NCBI RefSeq assembly: GCF_037392515.1
Contig: NC_090282.1
Coordinates: 56,630,843-56,694,842 of the forward strand
Direction: 5' to 3'
Length of the DNA stretch: 64,000 nucleotides
Origin: Haliotis asinina
Taxonomy: Eukaryota; Mollusca; Gastropoda; Lepetellida; Haliotidae
Each line of letters begins with the position of its first letter. Position 1 is the first letter of the stretch. The notes under the pieces are model-generated. The model was not told the origin of the DNA. It ran no database searches and saw nothing but the letters and a program-made list of their open reading frames with translations. Made by a program: the position numbers and the translations under genes. Shown piece after piece: positions 1-11,700 of the stretch.

Positions 1-1875
1 TGTGGCTGACAACATCAGAATAAATCGATCGCCCATTGGTGATCAGCGTGAGCTACTCACTAGATACTGTTCGGAGCCATGCCATGCCATCTCAACTGAT
101 CACTGGAAAATTACATCCGACGATCGCTGTTGGTGTAGATCATTTAGCTTACCGGAGAGCATGTGTTTGACTAACGCATTAATGCTTTTTGGTATATTTT
201 TAAACTTTAAATTGATACAAGTTAGGATGTTTGTCGGATGAGTCAATAGGCATGTATGCTTATTATAACATCACTGTCTATTATTACTTGTGTGTATGTT
301 ATGATATTCTTACAAATTCCTTTTAATATACCGAAGCTCAGTAAGCTATCCACATAGACATTTTCAGATATACTATTAAAAAGAAGAGGATATTGGATTT
401 ACAAGACTGATAAAATGCAAATGATGAAACTAAGGAGGAAACAGATGTTGGGGAGAAATTGAGGGAAAATGTGACAATTTATTCCATTCCTTACTTAAAT
501 GTTTTATCGGTATGCATATATATTCTTTTTTCTCTAGCAGTGGGTAGTGGTATGCTCCCAAAATGCAAATCCCAATCTCCTGCTTCTTTTGAATGGTGTA
601 TTTCCTGGAGCCGGTGATTATACATGAGATCAAAAGGAAACTCTGAAGATGTTACTAAAATTTGAAATATGTTGTGGCTTGCTCAGCATAGACATGGAAC
701 ACAATGACTGTTTCAAAATGCTACCAAATATCGATACTGGACAATAGGTCCCCAACTTCGGCTACAATTGTGTTTATAAATAATAGAACCTCCTCACTTG
801 TACAGAATACACATTTGATATAATTCGAAACTGGCATATTGTTTCAAATTCTCATAAATAAAAGCACTGTAGTGTGATTGCTATTCTTACAATGAATGAC
901 AGGAGAATGCTTTGCGGTGTCATCCATGGTGGCCTCAGTCAGAACAAGTCACTAGTTGAAACAGACAACCGTAATTTGTTCTGGAAGTACCGGACAACCA
1001 TGTCTTACTTTTTATTTTGGCACGGTCGTGGGAGTTCAATAAATCCTTGAGAACCACTTCTCTTTGTATACAATTCTGTGAAATATTTTCCCAATTTAGT
1101 GATTTATTTGATAACATTTATTGTTCGTGTTTGAACCAGGTGTCTGCAGCTTCCAAAACTGTTGGCGACTAACCCCGCTTAGTGCGTCCCACTTAGTTCA
1201 GGAACATGTTCAACCAAGCTCTAAGAAATAGTGCTGAAACGGCGAATCAACCTGTTCTAACCACGCTACTGAAGATCTGGCTTTACATGCGTTTGATTTC
1301 CATGCCTCTTACAAAAGGTCATATTGCCAACAAAGGTCAGTGGTGAAGCGTCTAAAGTGGGGAAACGTTTGTTGGTCACGTTTTCAGATGACTCACTTGG
1401 TTGTTACTCCCACTGGCGTCTTACAAACATACGGACATGTCGTGTTCCTTTCGAGGACGGCTATGCCCATGCTTATATTCCAAGGAATGATACGGAGACG
1501 TGTGCCTCAACAACACGGGTCGTGGAGCATACTGACCAGTCGCTTAATGAGGAGTAGGTTCGGTTCCCTCAACTACCATTTTGGGACACCCATAAGCTGA
1601 ATATTTCTCATCGAGGAATGTTTAACAAGGGTAATTCTGAACTAGAAACGTCACCTTTCCCAATACATATCCCGTCTTACCATTGTGGCGTTCAAGATAG
1701 CTGTAATACAATGCAATTTATTGCCATACTTCATTCCTGTTTGTTTTGTGTGCAACATGACGCACTATGTGCTACAAACTAATATCCCTTACCAAGTATG
1801 AAGACGTAAGTCAATTCTGCGTACCCTCTAACTACACAGCTCAGTATGCGTTTGACGTTTTTGTTCCACATATTG
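1..1875. other. AT-rich intergenic DNA, nothing recognised
   Basis: Only short ORFs under 90 codons occur, and they overlap on both strands without coding signature. No repeat family seen elsewhere in the window was recognised here. Confidence 0.4.
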
Positions 1876-2033
1876 ACTCCCCATGTCCCTAGTATGGTGA
1901 TCTACCTTCAGCTGTTAGCAATCTATAGCTCATTTTTATATTGTACTGTCCTCTCTATATAAACTGTTTTAGGTCTAATTACTAGTTTTACATTCTTTTC
2001 TGTGATATTCTAGTTGTTTCACTCACTCCACAT
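1876..2033 (+). mobile_element. 3' UTR fragment of the window's I/Nimb-like retrotransposon
   Basis: The stretch with CTAGTATGGTGATCTACCTT, the GCAATCTATAGCTCATTTTT block and CTGTGATATTCTAGTTG matches the 3' ends of the two large elements at about 36.2 and 62.65 kb. It breaks off into CACTCACTCC. This is a dead 5'-truncated copy. Confidence 0.8.
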
Positions 2034-5000
2034 ACCGATTATACAAATTGAATATTTAACATACTATACGGCTTTTTGCTGCTGTAATCCGAAAGTATTA
2101 CACTGAATTACTTTTATGGTAATGTCGGGTTTTCTGGTTGGCCACTTGATTGTCTGGTTTGTTTTACAGGCCGATGTCACATGACGAGAGTACTGCTGTA
2201 GCTGTGCTAGGAAACAAATATGCAGCTATATTTTAGGGACGTTTAGCATGCTGGTCAATTTTTACCAATATTTTGTCTTCTGGATAATGGAGACTAGTAA
2301 CTGTACCGTTGCCGGTCGCCATTATTGTTTTTGTCCCCTGATAGTACTACACGTATGTTTGTCTGCTGACAGTAAATAGTTTGATATCGTCACTGTTTTT
2401 TTTTGTCCAGCATGACGCAGTCAATTCTCTTAAGTTGGCGTTCTATTTACTTGAACTAGCTGGATGTTTCTGCTGGATGACTGAAGTCCGCTAGTTTCTT
2501 TATTGTCCAAGAAGCATCAAATTAGTATTAAAGGTACCAGTATCATAGTACCAACCAATTTGCAGAGAGTACAGTGTTATGAGGCGTGTATCATTCAGGA
2601 ACCTAGCTTTGCTAGATATTTCCATATAGAAACCTGGGAAATCGCTGTTGTTTCCACTGTATCTCACGGAACATTGTTCTTTCTATACCGTGCGGACTGG
2701 CATATTACGCTAATTGTTTTCTCTGTTCGCAAAGCGGCCCATGGCAACGTAGTGCCATGTCAACGTGATGTCGTCAATAATTGAAGGTGACGCCAACTAA
2801 TGTTCTCCGCCAGGTAGATTTCACAGTCGGTTTCGTGTAACGTTTAACAACAGGTTCACTGTGTTGAGGTCTCCGCTGATTGAGAAGGCCGCCTCGATTT
2901 ATTAAAGATTTGAGGATACTGTGCAGAGAAATCCTTGCAACTAGCTGTAACATAGCATCAGAAATTAAACACGTTGATTTGATGCCATTTCAAGGAAAAT
3001 GCAATAGAAAATTAAACTAAAATTTTAATTTGGTTGTAGCTGAGTTAATTCATCAAATACATGAGGATTCACAAGTGTAGTCAGCCTGTTCTGCGTCACA
3101 AACTGTCGAATATTATGGCAAATCTTTATCCCTCATTCGGTAATGTGAATGATTTGATTCTTTTCTAGTGCAGAATGTTGCGTTCTTGAATTCTTATCGA
3201 TCATACTAGAAACACACACTACACGTCTTGTTTTTTGTTCAACGTATCCATACAAATACGCCTGTTGCGAAATACCCTATTACAATAGCATTAATGAGTG
3301 TCTTGGCTCAGTAATTTCAAAGGAAATATTTATATAAAATGTTTGACACCTTTATGTTCAATACACCTTTCTGTAAAACTCCGATTAAATGAATCAGTGT
3401 TTTTACAGAAAACACTTTCGACGTCCACATTCATTTCTTCTGAGATCTTTTTCTCGAGTTCACGAGTGCTCTTTAGGCACAAGTCATCGCATACAACGCA
3501 AAGATTAAATCAAACTGTTGTATGAAGTATACGTTCGCTAAACTGACACATGTGCCAACCATGAGGCTTCGTATGAGTGACACTGAAGCACAACGTTAGG
3601 CCATTGACGTAACTGCATAACGTGATTGCTTGACACAAGGTATTCTTAATAACGAATTGTTTTCCTAAAGAATTGAGATTTAGTATTATTATAATATGAC
3701 GACATGCGGACGATAAGCTAAACTGACTGGCTGGTGATTATTGATAATGAATCGATCTAGATTGATTTTTGACGAATATTCTGGCAAAATGACTATTCCG
3801 ATTCCAAGCTTTGTGGCTATCATAAATATTTTCTCTTATTTCAATTTGTTATACACAAACTAACATTTAATGTTTCTGAATATGCCCACGTTGTTATTAT
3901 GTCTGAATGTTGAATTTCAAATAATGTGTAGACGTGAATGAAGCTGTTTTGTGGTAAGTTTTGTTGTCATGGTCATGGTAGTCACGACATGTCCATCAGT
4001 CCATTATTGTAGTTGTATTCTTAAGCTCGAAAACCAGACATATAATTGAAAACGTCAAACGATAGATCCAGTAATGCTTTCACTACGGCTTAAGAATTCT
4101 GTAACTATCCATGAACAAAGGTCCTTTCAATCCAGCATTGTGCTCCATCCAATCGATACCTGGCCATCGTTTGAAGCTTGTCGGTAAGCTAGTAAGAAAG
4201 CAACACTAACTGGCGTTCATATTGTTGACGATACCGAGATGCATGCTGAATCACTTTCGCTCCGATGGAGAGATGTAAAATATCGACAGTGGGAAACACC
4301 ATTACCCATATTAGTAGGGATGTGTTTTGGAAATTGGGATTGATTGGAGGAAATAGAAGCCTTTGTATTAACAAATTGCAAGAAAAATACATTTCTCTGT
4401 GACAACAACAATTCTGTAGGGAACTAATTAATCCGACCGACGTTTCTTGCTCTGAATGGTGATGAGGACAATCAATGCTTTCATGTTTGCATATTTTTCA
4501 TTATACTTTGATTTTATGTAATAAACCCAAATAACCCATAGGAGAAATGGCCAAAGAACAATGAGTACATATTCTTTTATTTATGATGTCCCGCAAAGGA
4601 GATTCTGATTACCTTTGCATTTGAGTATATCTGTGCCCTTGGATTCTACATTTGTTTAGGATGTTCACAAATGTATTGAAACTGCCATTACTCGCATGTT
4701 CATGCATGCTAGTATTAAACAATGCATTTTTGTCAAACAATTTGCCTTTTGATTCTACATTTGTTTAAGATCTTTGCAAAATTATTGGCAATGTGTTATT
4801 CTTAAAATAATATTGTGGAGCAATGGTTTTGGATTCTTCAGTAGTTACGATGTTGGCAATTTTACAGGCACTGTCAGATTTGCATGTTCATGTATGTTAT
4901 AACTAAATAGTTTGTATAAAGTCCAGTTATTGCCTCTGCGTGTACAGAGTAAGGCTTACCACAATCCTACGATCCTTGGGTCGATAACCGGATTCGCTCA

Positions 5001-5333
5001 TAGCACGATTCTTCCTTTGATCTCCATTAAATCGGCCTTCAGTATAGAGCTCAGGAACAGTTGTAAGTTATCTCGTCACTTGCCCAAAGAAAGGCAAACA
5101 AGACCAACCAACCTGGGTTTGCTCAGTTTAAGCTGATTATATTCATTTCTGTTCCGTTCTAAAAAAACTTAAAATACTGTTTACAGACAAAATATTCAAT
5201 GTCAGAGTGCACTGTGTGAATTGTTCAGTAACACAGGTGCCCTGCGTCATTGTCTTTTTGAAAGTATTGTCATGAAATATTTTGGTAATCATTTCGCGCT
5301 GAAGATGGCAAAGGTTTGCATTCTTCTTGCTGC
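2034..5333. other. AT-rich intergenic DNA, nothing recognised
   Basis: No coding region above 100 codons, no tRNA-like box pair and no clear tandem array was seen on either strand. Confidence 0.4.
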
Positions 5334-5515
5334 TTTGAGTTCTCCTTCCTATTGTGTCATGTGCTCCGTCTTACTGTATCATGTTTTCTTTCTGTGAGAT
5401 GTTCTCTGCCTTACTGAGTCCTGTTCTCAGCCTTATTGTGTCTTATTCCTTGTCTTATTGTCCATTCTTATTGTGGCATGTTCTCCTTTTAAGTGTGTCA
5501 TGTTTTCCTTCTTAC
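5334..5515 (+). repeat. Pyrimidine-rich minisatellite, first block
   Basis: Degenerate copies of a roughly 20-bp unit related to CTTACTGTGTCATGTTCTCC follow one another. The same unit dominates 5888-6690. Confidence 0.75.
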
Positions 5516-5887
5516 AATGGAAATAGAGAAAGACGGGAATACCAACAATCGAGAGATTTGCGTGAAACCAACACACATAGGTTCCATACGGGACGCTTCT
5601 CCGAGAGTTTGGGTTCTTCTGTTACGAAGACTCACTTACACTTTTTTTCTTAAGATATGCTCGACGTAAATGAACTTATAAATAACACCAATACCTAGTC
5701 AGAAAAATACATCAATAAAGAGGAGTAATAACGTGTATATTTTGTTCATGGGTGGACAGTTAACACGGGTCGTGATTTCAAGATATTTTTTGTGTTTAGA
5801 TTATTTTTAGGAATTAAGGTTTGTTAAATGTTGTTAGTTGATTTTAAATCCTTTCAGGATGAAGCACATAATTTCAATTACATTATA

Positions 5888-6690
5888 TATGTTCCCTGTC
5901 TCACTGTCTACTGTTCTGACTGTGTCATGTCTTGCTTTGTCTTGTTCTCCCTGTTACAGTGTCATGCTTTGTGTCTGATTGTGTCTTGTTTCCTTGTTAC
6001 AGTATCATGTCCTCCTTCTTACTTTGTCTTGGTCTTTGTCTTGTTGTTCTCTGCCTTATTGTGTCTTGTTCTCTACGCTACTTTACTTTGTCGTCTGTCT
6101 TACTGTGTCATGTTCTCCTTCTTACTGTTTCATGATCTTTTGACGCGCTCTCCTCCTTACTGCCACGTTCCTTGTCTTAATTCGGCAGGTCATACTGTGT
6201 CATGTTCTCTGATTGTGTCTTCTACTTCATACTGTGTCATGTCTCGCTATGTCTTGCTCTTCATGTTACTCAGTCATGATCTACGTCTTGTGTCATGTTT
6301 TCTCTCTGATTGTGTCTTGTTTTCCTTCTTACTGTGATGTTCGTCTTCTTACTGTATTTTGTCCTTTGTCTTACTGTCTCTTTTTCTCTGTCTTACTGCC
6401 TCTTGTTCTGTGTATTACTGGGTTATGTTCTCCTTACTGTATCACGTTCTCATTCTTACTGTGCCTTGGTTTCCTTCTTACCGTGTCCTGTTCTCTGTCT
6501 TACCTTGTCCTGTTAGTCTCGTTAGGTAACTGTATGTTGTTTTCTGTCTTACTGTTTGGTTCTCCTTGTTCTCCGTTTTACTCTCACTTGGTCTCCCTCT
6601 TACGGTGTCATGTTCTAATTCTTACTTTTTCATGTTCTTTTGGTAATACCTTTTCATGTTCTTCTTACTACCATGGTCTTTGTCTTACTT
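5888..6690 (+). repeat. Pyrimidine-rich minisatellite, main block
   Basis: About 800 bp of degenerate tandem units of the TTACTGTGTCATGTTCTCCT type. Purine-poor plus-strand sequence keeps several frames open and produces cysteine, leucine and serine ORFs of up to 179 codons that are not genes. A sequence without the repeat (5516-5887) separates it from the first block. Confidence 0.85.
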
Positions 6691-7063
6691 GTCTCATCAC
6701 GTATGTCAAAGGGACGAAACTCTTAATAGCGTATCGTAGCAACAAACAGTGAACTACCAAAATGCCAAATACAGGTTTCAGGTATCTGCACTAAGAACCT
6801 CAAGTCACCCATTAGTTCTCGCGCTTACGTTCAGTGATTGGAGTTCATCATTTATTCACGATTGATGGAGCTGTTATTGAAGTATGTCTGGAGATATTAC
6901 ACTCACAGGACTTATCAATCAATAAATAATGACAACACAGCAACGTTAATATCAGTGATGTGCACTTGACAGCGACCCGTCTCACTTACATAAACGACTA
7001 GTTAAAACACAAAAGAAATCACTAATGAACATGTTCCACTGGAGATGAGACTTGGAGTCCAAA

Positions 7064-7112
7064 TGTGCGTAAGTGTTTGTGTGTGCGTGTGTGCTAGCGT
7101 ATGTGCATGCAC
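7064..7112. repeat. Imperfect GT microsatellite
   Basis: Runs of GTGTGTGCGTGTGTG with interruptions, in the DNA downstream of the minus AMT gene. Confidence 0.7.
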
Positions 7113-7827
7113 CATTTTGCTAGCCCGAACTTCAGCTGATTTTATAGCTCCTGGTAACAGGGATACGATTGGTACTGCATTAAGACTCATTAAACGGCTT
7201 CAGGGCCTATCATTCGGGGTTTTCGAGGAGAAGTTAAGCATCTTCTGCTAAGGATGGGACAGGACTTCGAACCATTGGCATTCGACTCATTAAGTCATTT
7301 GAAAAACTGAGACACAAATAATGGCGAATGCTGCAATGTTACCGTACCATAGGAAAATAGTTATAAAACATAAATGGTTGCTAATGAACACGTAATCAAA
7401 CAGATCACACATCGCCAGGTTTAGTTATCACATTTTTATTTTTTTTATTAAAACGAAAAGTTGAAATGAGATTATTTATAAAAAAACACAACATTCGGCC
7501 CCATTGAGAAAAGTACATACAGCTCACTGATTTGTCAAATATATCTTTTGTAAATAACACTTACAATCTACCCAAGAAAATATGTGACAACTATATCATA
7601 TGATCATGGATCGCGGGTCTAATATTATTGACTGTTAATAATTTAAGTTGTCTCAAATCTTTGGTCCAAAACATTCTACGGGCCATTTACCAATGAATGT
7701 CTGCATATATCTACAACATTGAAACCGTTTGATGATAGTCATAAATGTGAGGTTAGATCAAATTTACACATGCCACTTGGCAAGACGAGTAGTAAAACAA
7801 GAAGCAACGGTTAGATTTCCCACAACT

Positions 7828-7833
7828 TTTATT
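7828..7833 (-). terminator. Candidate polyadenylation signal of the minus AMT gene
   Basis: The minus strand reads AATAAA about 380 nt past the stop codon. Another AATAAA lies near 7440-7446. AT-rich DNA yields such hexamers by chance and no transcript data are available. Confidence 0.3.
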
Positions 7834-8211
7834 TAAAAATTATTAAATGTCCTTTGTGAAAGCATACTCGCAGAAATACGGTCATTTTCAGAACAAAACG
7901 TCTGCTGTCAGGACGTGAAGTGTATGAAGTGTTTCTCAATATTTCTAGAAGTCAGGATTAATGTTTTCTCGCTTTCCGGTTTTGTCAATAAGTGTTGAGT
8001 CTTCCCATATGTATCCATTGCTCCAATATGAGACTTACATGGAGTGATATGAATTAAATGTTAATGAACGCAGTGTTAAAGCAGTCAAGTGTCAGATTGA
8101 AGGCGTGTAACAAATGGTAAAACAAGAGGGAAAGCCCACGGATAACACCCAACAGTACCGCCCCCTATTGTGATATGCACATGCGTATGAAACATCGACA
8201 ACAACGCCTGA

Positions 8212-8790
8212 TCAGTCACCTTTTATATCGTCAACTGGGTTTGCACCATTATGCGTCTCTGGCTCTTTCTCATCTTTGATGAAACCAAAGTTGGTAAATT
8301 GCATTCCAGCTGCAGTTTCACTTTCTGTTATTTCACTGATAACCTCTTCTTCTGCTTTCTCTTCCTTCTTAACGTGTTTCCTGAAGATATCCAACGCTTT
8401 CCTTTCCGTCTGAAGTTCGTCAACTTTCGATTCGTCCCCTTGTTTATCACTACTGCCTCGCTTCCGTCTAATAGCCACGATGGTCTTTTTCTTAATGAAA
8501 CAGAAACATAGTTTCTCATCAGCAACAACCTGCTCGTCCCCTCCGTCGTCCTTACTTTTGTTCGCGGAGCGCTTGGTCTTGAAATGCTTTGCAAGCACTG
8601 GCATTACTCCATTGGGAGGCATGATGTTGTGTTCAAAGAAGTCTGCTCCAACAATCTCTTCCTCTGCTGACACCCTGAGACCGATAACCAGGTCGATGAC
8701 CTTGAGGATGATTAAGGACAACACTGCTGACCAGAGTATAATTGTTACGACAGCCAGAGTTTGGACGCCAAGGAGGTACCATCCACCACC
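8212..8790 (-). CDS. AMT: AMT minus gene, terminal exon (last helix and cytoplasmic tail)
   Basis: The acceptor TTACAG precedes GGGWYLLGVQTLAVV. The final helix ends near GLRVSAEEEIVGADFFEHN, which is typical of AMT proteins. A tail of about 145 residues follows, with basic (KSKDD, IRRKRG) and acidic (KKEEKAEEEV) patches and a KLCFCFIKKK motif whose cysteines beside lysines could be lipidated (inference). The stop is TGA at 8212-8214. Confidence 0.93.
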   Translation of the reverse strand, partial: GGGWYLLGVQTLAVVTIILWSAVLSLIILKVIDLVIGLRVSAEEEIVGADFFEHNIMPPNGVMPVLAKHFKTKRSANKSKDDGGDEQVVADEKLCFCFIKKKTIVAIRRKRGSSDKQGDESKVDELQTERKALDIFRKHVKKEEKAEEEVISEITESETAAGMQFTNFGFIKDEKEPETHNGANPVDDIKGD

Positions 8791-11700
8791 CTGTAATAAT
8801 GACAGCGCTGGATACAGAAGCTATAATTAAATCATCATTGCAATGTTTTACATAATCAGCTTTAAATGTGTTATTAACAAAATAATGATACAGTTAGACT
8901 AACAACTAGTCTCTGAAATGAACATGTTGTATTGAAAAATGTTTACAGTGAAAAAACGTAAAATGAGATGAGAAGGAGCCCCGAGACTTTCCTGAAGCTC
9001 TTGAAATCATGTATCACATATCTATTTCTGTTACGGTAGCCTAACAGGTAAGGCGTTCTCTCGATACAAAACCCGGCTTAGTTCCCCCACATGGGTACAC
9101 GTTGTGAAGCCCATCATGTGAACTTGAGTATCCCCTCGCTGATAGGGTATTTGACAGTTGCTTTATGTGATGTGCGAGCGTAGGTGTCTGAAGACCAATT
9201 TCAACACGTATCTTCACAGGTCTCACATGATGAAGATCCAGCTTTGCTAGTGACGACTTACCCAAAGTAGGCCATGGTTAAAGTTGAACTCCCCTTGAAT
9301 CTGATCTTTCTGGGCGAAGATACCACAACAAAGAAGACCCCAGATAGAACAAAACAGGTGGACAGAGCTGGCCCCGACTGGGTCATCAATCTTCAGCTTG
9401 AACAGCATAAGGTCACTTAAGGCAGCAATAATAGCCCCAACGGACCCTATTATTACAGCTGCCCACGTTGTTGTCACGGCGCAGATTGCTTCAAAAGAAC
9501 ATGATATTTTTTCGTGGGGGAGAACAGTATCCTATATACCTTAATGAGAAAATGGCGTATTTCAGGTGAACGTAAGAATCTCTGTATAAATAATAACGTC
9601 TTGCATCATGGACTATTATGGAACAATAGTTTTCTCGATCGGGGGATAATTGAAAAGCTAACCTTCGTTGCCAGACTACAAAGAAAATTGCCAGGTATAG
9701 CAAAGTTTTTATTACATTGAGTAATGGATGTCGTTGAGTGGTCAACCCGCGTAGAAGAACAATGCTATTTCTTATGGAGTAAATGGATGGCATTGTCTGA
9801 TAAGATATTGTCTCAAACTAAAGTACTGATGAAAATACAAAGCTTGGTGACTAAACTTAATGTGGATTTATAGTCCTTTCGTGTAAAAACTACAAGAAAA
9901 GGAGTCATTTCTTGGCTACCACTTACGTTTTATATACTTTTGCTGGTGCAGTGGTGAAGTTAAGGGCACGTGCACTGCATATAATCATGCAGAATGCATG
10001 TCCATGTCCCAGACATCGACGGCCAAACGAATATATAAACAACTAAGTTGTAACAGCTTAACCGGAGATTCTACTAATTAATATTACATTCCAAGGACAC
10101 TTTTTAAAAACAAATATAACAAATTATCACAGTGCCATACATGGATGAACATCTCAATACACTTTAGGCTAAATAGAAGCATTAGAAATGAACACCAAAC
10201 CGTTCAGGTTGAGAGTGCATTTATAAAACACCTAAGATAATTACACCCCATAGGCTTCCAAGAATCAATACATACCGCTGACGGATACCAGAGAGCCAAG
10301 AATTCCATTAACAATTAGGGGAATGATGTATTTTCTCTTGTGAAATATATAGCTGAAATATACAACAGAAACTAAAGAAAACCAAAATACCATTAACTAA
10401 TACGAAGGATAGTTCTTACATTATCATACAACAATGAACAGTTTTGACATAAACTGTTGCTACAAAATAATTAGCATGTTAAATTATAATTACTGTGTCA
10501 GCTAAAATTTCAAGTCAATTTGGAAATATTTCAGCGTGGACCCTATCTGGATATATACCATTCCTTCAGCCGTTGGCGATACTACCTCTTAATATCCTGG
10601 TATCTTTACAAAGACTCACCTCTCAGGCGGACAACAAGTTAACAACACTTCAACCCCCACTAACAATTAAAGTTAGTAATCTAAACTATCAATCATCAAA
10701 ATACTTCTGTCTACAGAATATATTAATGAGAATTCATCAATGAAATCAATGTCCTTTCAAAAGTTAATTAAATGAGAACTAACAGTGTTAAAACGACCCT
10801 TAACTGTTTTTACAGTAAAATATTTATCCCCTGTGATGGGTTAAATATAGAAATCAAAGAGTGTCATAGTACCTGATGATAAACGCTGTTATTCCACCGC
10901 CACACGACGCGAGAATTGTTGTCGCAGCGGCTCTTGAATATAAACAAAAATGATATTTTAATAGTATGAAATAATAGAGAGACGATTTGTGTGAGCTAGT
11001 CACGTCCCGTGAAAATCCGGGTTAGAATTGATCTTCAGTAACCTATGTTTTTCATCAGAGGCGACCATGGGTAGGTTGAGACATGTCGTTGTATCTTAAT
11101 CGCGTATATAGAGGCTAGTGCTGTTGATCACAGGGTTGTGTGGTCCAGACTCAATTATTTACAGGACACGGCCATATAGTTTGAATATTGCCTAGTGCGG
11201 CGTACATCTAAAGACACCCACTGTAGTATCACAGCTGAAGAGAGGTTGATTACGTGAGCAACAACCCAAACCATCGTTACGATCACTCATTCTCTAGAAC
11301 AACAATCAGTGATGAAGTGAAGTTTTACGCCTTGTTTAACGACATCACGGGGTACCGGAAATCGGCTTCACACATTGTACGCATGTGAGTAATCAGACGA
11401 GCGAACGCCTTAACCACTAAACCACCCCACCCCCCTGACAACAGTTAGGAAACCGATAATATTACTTCTTGAATGCGATCACATACTAACGGCCGTCGTG
11501 TAGCTTAAATGTCAGAAAATGTGACGCTAAACAACAAACAACGAGGACACCGGATGAATGTGTTGATGTAAAGTTTACGTCATGCCACTCTTACTCAGAA
11601 CGTCTGATCAAGGCTTCAACATTGAGGAAAGCTTTCAAGATGTTTTATGGAAGACATGTAGAGAAAATTCCCAATTTTGACTTATACCATACCTTCCCAT

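Noticed and set aside
5828..6752. Long plus-strand ORFs of up to 179 codons with Cys/Leu/Ser-rich translation
   Set aside because: They are the translation of the pyrimidine minisatellite in overlapping frames, with no conserved protein features.
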